Below, one piece after another: positions 49,007 through 55,174 of a stretch of 55,174 nt of DNA (positions are counted from its first letter, which is position 1; each line of letters starts with the position of its first letter). A program made the translations under genes and the position numbers. The notes beneath the pieces are model-generated. The model saw only the letters and a list, made by a program, of their open reading frames with translations. It had not been told where the DNA came from and made no database searches. The stretch is from CALXOJ01 sp034120015 (GTDB taxonomy: Bacteria; Spirochaetota; Spirochaetia; JAFGXN01). Location: positions 1 through 55,174 of the forward strand of contig JAXEIF010000020.1 of assembly GCA_034120015.1 (NCBI GenBank). The letters are read 5' to 3'.

Positions 49007-51538
49007 ATGAAAAAAACCATTCACTCGACACGCCAGGAATTCGATATCGACTCTCTGACTCTTGGGTTTGCGGAACACCTGCGAATGACCCTCGGCGACG
49101 ATCAGCATTCGGCAACGATGCACGACAAGTACATGGCTCTGGCTTACACAATCCGTGATAAAATCATCAATCAGTGGATTGAAACACAGCAGACTCACTA
49201 CGAAAAAGATTCCAAACGGGTCTACTATCTCTCCCTCGAATTTCTGATGGGGCGTGCCATGGGAAACAACATCATCAACATGAAGATGGAAGAAAACGTC
49301 AAAAAGATGCTGGAAGCTCTCGGCTACTCGCTCGAAGATTTGAGAGAAGAAGAGGTCGATGCCGGACTGGGAAACGGCGGATTGGGACGTCTGGCTGCCT
49401 GTTTTCTCGATTCGCTTGCCACTTTGGAAATCCCCGCTTTCGGTTACGGAATCCGTTACAATTACGGAATTTTTAATCAGAAAATTGAAAACGGCTATCA
49501 AATCGAATTTCCGGACGACTGGCTGAGAAACGGCAATCCGTGGGAATTCGAACGTCCGAATTACGAAGTCATCGTTAATTTCGGCGGTACCGTTAAAGAA
49601 CTGGTTCAGAACGGAAAAACGACATGTCACTGGATTAATACCGATAAAATCGTCGGAGTCCCCTACGATACTCCGATTGTCGGCTACGGCGGAAAAACAA
49701 TCAATACACTGCGATTGTGGTCCTCCAAAGCCGCTAATGAATTTATTTTCGGCGAATTCGACCGCGGCGATTATTTTCAATCCGTAAAAGAAAAGGTCAT
49801 TGCCGAAAATATTACTCAGGTTTTGTATCCGAATGACAAACTTTATCTCGGAAAAGAACTGCGCTTAAAACAGCAGTATTTCTTTGTGGCCTGTTCGCTG
49901 AAAGATATTTTGCGACGTTATAAAAAAGTTCATTCCGACTGGAGCCGTTTCTCCGACTTCTGCGCCATTCAGCTGAACGATACCCACCCGGCAATTGCCG
50001 TTGCCGAGCTGATGCGCCTTTTCCTCGACGAAGAAGGCCTGGAATGGAACGACGCGTGGGATATTTGTACCCGGACTTTTGCTTACACCAATCACACCCT
50101 GATGCCGGAAGCGCTGGAAAAATGGCCCGTCAAAATGTTCGAGCAGCTTTTGCCCCGTCACCTGCAGATTATCTACCAAATCAACCACAATTTTCTGCAA
50201 AAGGTCAACATTCATTTCCCCAACGATCCGGAAAAACTGGCGCGCATGAGTCTGATCGAAGAGGGCCCCGAAAAACAGATTCGCATGGCCTATTTGAGTA
50301 TTGTCGCCTCCCATTCCGTAAACGGCGTCGCCGCACTTCATACGGAACTGCTGAAAACACGTTTGGTACCCGATTTCTCGGAATTTTACCCGAACAAATT
50401 CAACAACAAAACAAACGGTATTACGCAACGCCGATGGCTGTTAAAAGCCAATCCGAAACTCTCCGATCTGATTACGTCCAAAATCGGAGACGCCTGGATT
50501 ACGGATCTTTCCGCTTTAAAGAATCTGGAACCGTACGCAAACGACGATGCCTTTTTGCAGGCGTTTGCCGATGCCAAGCAGTCGGCGAAGCAGGCTTTTG
50601 CGGCTCACCTGTTCCGCGAATTCGGATGGCAGATTAACGAAAACTCGATTTTCGATTTTCAGGTCAAACGGATTCATGAATATAAACGACAGCTGCTGAA
50701 CGCCCTTCATGTCATCATGCTCTACAATCGGATAAAGAAAGGTAACGACGGAGACCTCGAACCCCGCACCGTTTTTATCGGAGGAAAAGCGGCCCCCGGA
50801 TACCGAATGGCCAAGCAGATTATCAAACTGATCAATAATTTATCGTCCGTTATCAACAGCGATCCGGATGTCAACCGGAAACTCAATATCTACTTTCTGC
50901 CGAATTACAGAGTTTCTTTGGCCGAACGGATTTTCCCGGCAGCCGAAATTTCCGAACAGATTTCGACCGCGGGAACCGAAGCATCGGGAACCAGCAACAT
51001 GAAATTTATGTGCAACGGGGCCATTACGATCGGAACACTCGACGGTGCCAACATCGAAATTGCGGAAGAAGTCGGAAAAGAAAATATATTTATTTTCGGT
51101 TTGACGGCAGATGAAGCCGCAACGGAACAGAAAAATTATAACCCGCAGGCTTATCTGGACAACGACCCCGAAATCAACGAAGCCATTCAGCTTCTGAAGA
51201 GCGGTCATTTTAATTTCGGAGAGCCTGGAATTTTCGACGATATTGTTGCCTCCATTCTCTCACCGAACGATCCGTATCTCCACCTGGCAGACCTGAGATC
51301 GTATGCCGATACACAAAAGAAAATTAACGATCTGTATAAAAAGAAAAAAGAATGGAACCGGATGGCTCTGCTGAATGTCGCCCGAAGCGGCAAGTTTTCA
51401 TCAGACCGCACAATCCGCGAATATGCCCGGGAAATCTGGAATATCAATCCGTGTCCCGTCGCATTAAAGCCGCAAACCGGCGATCTGATTGAAGATGCCG
51501 CCAACAGAGGTGTTCTGTCAAACGACAGAGATTATTAA
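49007..51538 (+). CDS. glgP: Glycogen/starch phosphorylase
   Basis: An 843-residue GT35 enzyme releasing glucose-1-phosphate from alpha-1,4-glucans. It has GLGNGGLGRLAACFLDS, NDTHPAIAVAEL, QVKRIHEYKRQLLN and the PLP-lysine motif EASGTSNMKF (K666). The start at 49007 follows AAAGGAG; a frame 12 codons longer would overlap hom without an SD. It is the last gene of the apparent epimerase-lipoprotein-hom-glgP run. Its stop overlaps by 4 nt the stop of convergent tyrS, with no terminator between. Confidence 0.97.
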   Translation: MKKTIHSTRQEFDIDSLTLGFAEHLRMTLGDDQHSATMHDKYMALAYTIRDKIINQWIETQQTHYEKDSKRVYYLSLEFLMGRAMGNNIINMKMEENVKKMLEALGYSLEDLREEEVDAGLGNGGLGRLAACFLDSLATLEIPAFGYGIRYNYGIFNQKIENGYQIEFPDDWLRNGNPWEFERPNYEVIVNFGGTVKELVQNGKTTCHWINTDKIVGVPYDTPIVGYGGKTINTLRLWSSKAANEFIFGEFDRGDYFQSVKEKVIAENITQVLYPNDKLYLGKELRLKQQYFFVACSLKDILRRYKKVHSDWSRFSDFCAIQLNDTHPAIAVAELMRLFLDEEGLEWNDAWDICTRTFAYTNHTLMPEALEKWPVKMFEQLLPRHLQIIYQINHNFLQKVNIHFPNDPEKLARMSLIEEGPEKQIRMAYLSIVASHSVNGVAALHTELLKTRLVPDFSEFYPNKFNNKTNGITQRRWLLKANPKLSDLITSKIGDAWITDLSALKNLEPYANDDAFLQAFADAKQSAKQAFAAHLFREFGWQINENSIFDFQVKRIHEYKRQLLNALHVIMLYNRIKKGNDGDLEPRTVFIGGKAAPGYRMAKQIIKLINNLSSVINSDPDVNRKLNIYFLPNYRVSLAERIFPAAEISEQISTAGTEASGTSNMKFMCNGAITIGTLDGANIEIAEEVGKENIFIFGLTADEAATEQKNYNPQAYLDNDPEINEAIQLLKSGHFNFGEPGIFDDIVASILSPNDPYLHLADLRSYADTQKKINDLYKKKKEWNRMALLNVARSGKFSSDRTIREYAREIWNINPCPVALKPQTGDLIEDAANRGVLSNDRDY

Positions 51539-52764
51539 ACCAAAATCAGCCGGAAGAAGCGTTTTTTTCCGGCTTTCAGAATGATTTCACCGTCGACAGC
51601 CATATCGGCGGTGACAATCATTTTTTCGTCCGCAACCTTAATATCGCCGACGGACGCTCCGCCGCCGGCGATCAAACGCCGCGCTTCGCCTTTACTCGCA
51701 CACAGCGAAGTTTTGGCAAACAAATCCGTCACATTGATTCCGTTTTTCAGCTCGGCTGCCGCAATTTCCAGAGAGGGCATTCCTTCGCGGCTGCCGCCGT
51801 TACCACCGAAAACGGCACGGGCAGCGGCTCGTGCCTTATCGGCTTCCTCTTCTCCGTGAATGATTTTCGTCAGCTCGTAGGCCAGAATTTCCTTGGCTTC
51901 GTTGATACCGGCATCGGTACGGGCGCCCAACGCTTCGCACTCTTCGGTCGGCAGAAAGGTGTAGAGTTTCAGGAACTTCCCGACATCGGCGTCGGCCACA
52001 TTACGCCAATACTGAAAAAAATCATATACCGGTGTCATAGCGGCATCCAGAAAAATCGCTCCTTTTTCGGTTTTTCCCATCTTCTTTCCGTCGCTGCGGG
52101 TAACCAGAGGAAACGTCAGGCCGCAAACTTCGGCCGCATCGAGACGGCGAATCAGATCCATTCCCGCGACGATATTTCCCCACTGATCGTCTCCGCCGAT
52201 TTGCAGCGTACAGCCGTACTGTCTTCTTAAAATTAAAAAATCGTACGACTGCAGCAGCTGATAATTGAACTCGATAAACGAAAGACCGGTTTCCATCCGC
52301 TTGCGGTACGATTCGAATGTCAGCATCTTATTGACGGAAAAATGGCGGCCGATTTCCCTTAAAAAATCGATATAATTTAAGGGTGCCAGCCATTCGGCGT
52401 TGTCCAACAGCAGCGCTTCGTCGTCATCGAAGCGGATAAAACGGGCTATCTGCCGTTTCAGCGATTCGGCATTGGCACGCACCTGATCGACTGTCAGCAT
52501 CTTCCGCATCTCCGTTTTACCGGAAGGATCCCCGATTCGGGCCGTTCCGCCCCCGACCAGGGCAATCGGCTTATGACCGTATTTTTGAAGATGGGCCATT
52601 GCAAACAGCGGCACCAGATGACCGCAGTGCAAAGAGGGCCCCGTCGGATCAAAGCCCGCATAAAACCGCACCGATCCCTCTTCAAGCATCCGATCCAAAA
52701 CGGCTTCATCCGTACACTGTTGAAAAAAACCTCTTTCTTTTAATACCTTCAATGCGGCATTCAT
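51535..52764 (-). CDS. tyrS: Tyrosyl-tRNA synthetase
   Basis: A 409-residue class I synthetase. The HIGH motif appears as HCGH in PSLHCGHLVPL and KMSKS as KMGKT in GKKMGKTEKGA. The tyrosine-binding YNFL-type region is NYQLLQSYDFL, and GGDDQWGNIVAG is clear. A C-terminal S4 RNA-binding domain (about 340-405) is present. Its start overlaps the der stop by 4 nt, so it is translationally coupled to der. Confidence 0.96.
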   Translation of the reverse strand: MNAALKVLKERGFFQQCTDEAVLDRMLEEGSVRFYAGFDPTGPSLHCGHLVPLFAMAHLQKYGHKPIALVGGGTARIGDPSGKTEMRKMLTVDQVRANAESLKRQIARFIRFDDDEALLLDNAEWLAPLNYIDFLREIGRHFSVNKMLTFESYRKRMETGLSFIEFNYQLLQSYDFLILRRQYGCTLQIGGDDQWGNIVAGMDLIRRLDAAEVCGLTFPLVTRSDGKKMGKTEKGAIFLDAAMTPVYDFFQYWRNVADADVGKFLKLYTFLPTEECEALGARTDAGINEAKEILAYELTKIIHGEEEADKARAAARAVFGGNGGSREGMPSLEIAAAELKNGINVTDLFAKTSLCASKGEARRLIAGGGASVGDIKVADEKMIVTADMAVDGEIILKAGKKRFFRLILV

Positions 52765-54131
52765 GACTTCTCTCCTCTTTTATTCTCTTTTACTTCCAGT
52801 CGAATCGGTACATCGCGAAAGCCAAAGACCGAACGGATTCTGTTAATCATATACTGCATCCATGTTTCGGGAAATCCTTTTTTGTGGTTGACGAAAACGG
52901 CAAATTTCACCGGAGCCGTTGACAGCTGCGTCAGATATTTCACCTTATATTTAATCCGCCCCCGTGAAGGAATCGGATTTTCGTAAATCCATTCCGCCAA
53001 TGCCGTGTTCAGCTTATTGGTCGGAATTTTATTATGAAACTGCTCTTCCATTCTCAATGCCGTTTTCAGCAAACGTGTCACACCGCTGTTTTCTTTGGCG
53101 GAAATTGTGACCACCGGTGCAAACGATAAAACAGGAAAAAGAAACCGGATCCGGTCGACGACAGCCCGGGCCGCGTCCTGATTTTGCGGCATCAAATCCC
53201 ATTTATTCAGCACCAGAATAATCCCCTTACCGCGGTTGACCGCCTGGGCAGCAATTTTTTTATCCTGCTCTGCCAGTCCTTTTTCGGCATCTATCATCAG
53301 AAAAACAATATCCGAATCGGCAATCGAAGCAATCGCTCTGTTCACCGAATAGTATTCGATATTTTCGTTAACACTGCGTTTTCTGCGAATCCCGGCCGTG
53401 TCCAAAATAACGAAATCTCTTTTCATAAAACGAAAAGATCCTTCGACAATATCCCGGGTTGTCCCCGGAATATCGGAAACCAGAGAACTCTCGCTGCCTG
53501 TCAGCAGATTATTTAATGTCGATTTCCCCGTATTCGGCTGACCCAAAACGGCAATGCGAAGCGGGCGGCCGGATTCCGAATTCTCATCCTCCGATTCCGG
53601 TTCGGAAGGCCCAAACCCCATTCCCCGCAGACGGGCGATCAGCGCCTCTTCCCATTCGTCGATACCGATATTATGTTCGGCAGAAACCTGATACAGTGTC
53701 GGGAAACCGTACGCATAATAGGAACAGGCCGCCGCCTCGCGTGCCGGCGTATCGACCTTGTTGACAACAACCATCAGTTTATCGGTATAAGGACGGCAAA
53801 GTTCGATCAATTCCTCGTCTTCACCCGTTGCTTCAACCGCATCAAAAAGAACAACTATCAGATCCGCGTCCGCAGCCGTTTTCAGACTGCGCGCCGTTAC
53901 CAACGAATCAAGTCCCTGCCGGTCCCATTTTAAACCGCCTGTATCCACAAGACGAATCCGGAATCCGTCCTTTTCGTAAAGATGAGAAACGGGATCCCTC
54001 GTCACACCCGGTGTCGGATCGGTAATCGCTTTACGACTGCCGATTAAACGGTTAAAGAAAGTCGATTTACCGACATTCGGCCGGCCGATGATCGCCACGA
54101 CAGGCTCTCTATTTTTCTCCGAATCGATCAC
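52761..54131 (-). CDS. der: Ribosome-associated GTPase Der (EngA)
   Basis: A 456-residue double-GTPase needed for 50S assembly. The first G domain has GRPNVGKSTFFN, DTGG and NKVD; the second has GQPNTGKSTLNN, DTAG and NKWD; a C-terminal KH-like domain follows (about 370-450). The start is placed at the GTG at 54131, where GAGGAG lies 7 nt upstream. An ATG six codons earlier has no SD. The gene overlaps the end of ptsI by 23 nt and tyrS by 4 nt, forming a compact ptsI-der-tyrS unit. Confidence 0.94.
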   Translation of the reverse strand: MIDSEKNREPVVAIIGRPNVGKSTFFNRLIGSRKAITDPTPGVTRDPVSHLYEKDGFRIRLVDTGGLKWDRQGLDSLVTARSLKTAADADLIVVLFDAVEATGEDEELIELCRPYTDKLMVVVNKVDTPAREAAACSYYAYGFPTLYQVSAEHNIGIDEWEEALIARLRGMGFGPSEPESEDENSESGRPLRIAVLGQPNTGKSTLNNLLTGSESSLVSDIPGTTRDIVEGSFRFMKRDFVILDTAGIRRKRSVNENIEYYSVNRAIASIADSDIVFLMIDAEKGLAEQDKKIAAQAVNRGKGIILVLNKWDLMPQNQDAARAVVDRIRFLFPVLSFAPVVTISAKENSGVTRLLKTALRMEEQFHNKIPTNKLNTALAEWIYENPIPSRGRIKYKVKYLTQLSTAPVKFAVFVNHKKGFPETWMQYMINRIRSVFGFRDVPIRLEVKENKRGEKS

Positions 54132-55174
54132 GCATCCACTCCTCGACATACTGCCTTACCTCGGCCGATGTCTCCAATTCCGTAATCCGTCCGACCAGAA
54201 TCTGAGCCTCCGCAATCGTAACGGAACGAATCATTTTTTTGACTTCGGGAATCACGGCAGAACTCATACTGAAACTGTCCAACCCGAGCCCCAGCAAAAC
54301 AACCGTGCACAGCGGATCACCGGCCATTTCACCGCACATCCCGACCATTAACCCCTCTTTGTGAGCATTATCGATAATAATACGCAGCATCCGCAGAACA
54401 CCCGGATGAAGGGCTTCATATAACGGCGCTATCCGCTCGTTACCGCGATCGACGGCAATCGTATACTGAATCAGGTCGTTGGTCCCGATTGAAAAGAAAT
54501 CGCAGTGTTTAGCCAAAATATCCGATGTCAGCGCGGCAGACGGCACCTCAATCATAATTCCGATCGGCATTTCCGCGTTAAAAGGTATGTTCTCTGCAGT
54601 CAGTTCCGCACGCACTTCCTTAACGACATCGTAAACCCGCAGCAGTTCCTGTGTACCGCTGATCATCGGAAACATCACCTTCAGGTTGCGTTGAAAGCCG
54701 GCCCGATACAAAGCCCGCAGCTGCGTTTTAAACAACACCGGATTGTCCAGACAGAAACGGATCGACCGCCACCCCAAAATCGGATTGCTTTCGGTTTCAG
54801 CCACCGTCGAAACCGAGCGGACAACCTTGTCGCCGCCCATATCGAAGGTTCTGATTGTCACCGGTTTATTGTTCATCCGGTCGAGGACAAAGCGGTATGC
54901 CTGAAACTGCTCATCTTCGTTGTCTTCCACGCGGGAATTCATTAAAAGAAATTCCGAACGGTACAATCCGATTCCGTCGGCTCCGTGAGAAACAGCCGAA
55001 TCGACCTCTTCGGGTAATTCGATATTGGCCATAAGCGCAATTCGTTTGCCGTCACGTGTTTCGGCAGGAAGATGATTCAGCGTCAGCAGCTGACTTTCTT
55101 TCAGCTGCCATTCGGCCATGTAGTGCCGATACATCTCTTCCCGCTCGGGTGTCGGATTGGGAATCAGCACGCCG
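54109..55174 (-). CDS. ptsI: Phosphoenolpyruvate-protein phosphotransferase (enzyme I), partial
   Basis: The C-terminal ~355 residues of PTS enzyme I or a PtsP homologue; the frame is open at the window edge, so the phospho-histidine domain lies outside. The visible PEP-binding barrel has the GIGLYRSEFLLM motif, TIRTFDMGGDK, FFSIGTNDLIQYTIAVDRGNE, and CGEMAGDP with the catalytic Cys. It passes phosphate from PEP to HPr. With no PTS permease in view, it may serve sugar uptake or regulation. Its end overlaps der by 23 nt. Confidence 0.92.
   Translation of the reverse strand, partial: GVLIPNPTPEREEMYRHYMAEWQLKESQLLTLNHLPAETRDGKRIALMANIELPEEVDSAVSHGADGIGLYRSEFLLMNSRVEDNEDEQFQAYRFVLDRMNNKPVTIRTFDMGGDKVVRSVSTVAETESNPILGWRSIRFCLDNPVLFKTQLRALYRAGFQRNLKVMFPMISGTQELLRVYDVVKEVRAELTAENIPFNAEMPIGIMIEVPSAALTSDILAKHCDFFSIGTNDLIQYTIAVDRGNERIAPLYEALHPGVLRMLRIIIDNAHKEGLMVGMCGEMAGDPLCTVVLLGLGLDSFSMSSAVIPEVKKMIRSVTIAEAQILVGRITELETSAEVRQYVEEWMRDRFGEK

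Noticed and set aside
1..55174. CRISPR arrays, insertion sequences, prophage genes, rRNA
   Set aside because: I saw no regularly spaced direct repeats, transposase or phage motifs, or rRNA-like stretches while reading both strands.

Overview
The window looks like chromosomal DNA of a spirochaete, most likely from the Treponema/Spirochaetales group. This rests on gene content and order, not on a marker gene. The evidence is the rpsF-ssb-rpsR-rplI-dnaB cluster, a PPi-type phosphofructokinase, many exported proteins with relaxed lipoboxes (for example LFAC, VSC, TDSC), a periplasmic LysM protein paired with a lipoprotein, and an OmpA-type envelope protein. Base composition looks even. I saw no phage, insertion sequence, CRISPR array or rRNA. 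The only RNA gene found is an initiator tRNA. Promoters close to TTGACA-N17-TATAAT are frequent and let several transcription units be placed.

Layout. 1-420 (-): N-terminal part of a DUF4143-type AAA ATPase, behind a perfect 14-bp palindrome and a possible leader ORF. 622-3876 (+): site-2 protease RseP and an exported WD40-like protein. 3932-6957 (-): rpsF, ssb, rpsR, rplI, dnaB from one consensus promoter whose leader can pair with the rpsF Shine-Dalgarno (SD) sequence. 7080-12641 (+): a small unknown protein, then PPi-phosphofructokinase, a PIG-L deacetylase, glucokinase and a sodium/solute symporter. 12752-17107 (+): an exported GH2 glycosidase and an ABC transporter pair. 17104-21168 (-): exported LacZ-type beta-galactosidase and a PAP2 phosphatase. 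21299-23903 (-): LysM protein, lipoprotein and glutamate dehydrogenase. 24057-26012 (+): exported GH97 glycosidase.

26080-30128 (-): OmpA-family protein followed by the complete proline pathway proC-proA-proB. 30218-33857: a tandem flavodoxin-fold oxidoreductase and an SDR (+), convergent with a CrtI-like FAD oxidoreductase (-). 33976-34866 (+): M15 peptidase. 34931-37528 (-): ClpB. 37759-44224 (-): four exported proteins or lipoproteins built on fibronectin-III-like modules; two of them share a C-terminal region I cannot name. 44342-44414 (+): tRNA-fMet. 44459-51538 (+): uracil-DNA glycosylase, then AGE-family epimerase, solute-binding lipoprotein, homoserine dehydrogenase and glycogen phosphorylase. 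51535-55174 (-): ptsI (partial), der, tyrS.

Together the genes describe a saccharolytic, probably fermentative, gut-type bacterium. Secreted GH2 and GH97 enzymes release sugars, a symporter takes them up, glucokinase and PPi-PFK feed glycolysis, and glycogen phosphorylase mobilises reserves. Nothing here is a clear defence or mobile system. The least explained parts are the FN3-type surface cluster (37.8-44.2 kb), the redox trio (30.2-33.9 kb), the regulatory structure before the partial ATPase, and three convergent gene pairs that overlap by exactly four bases at their stop codons.
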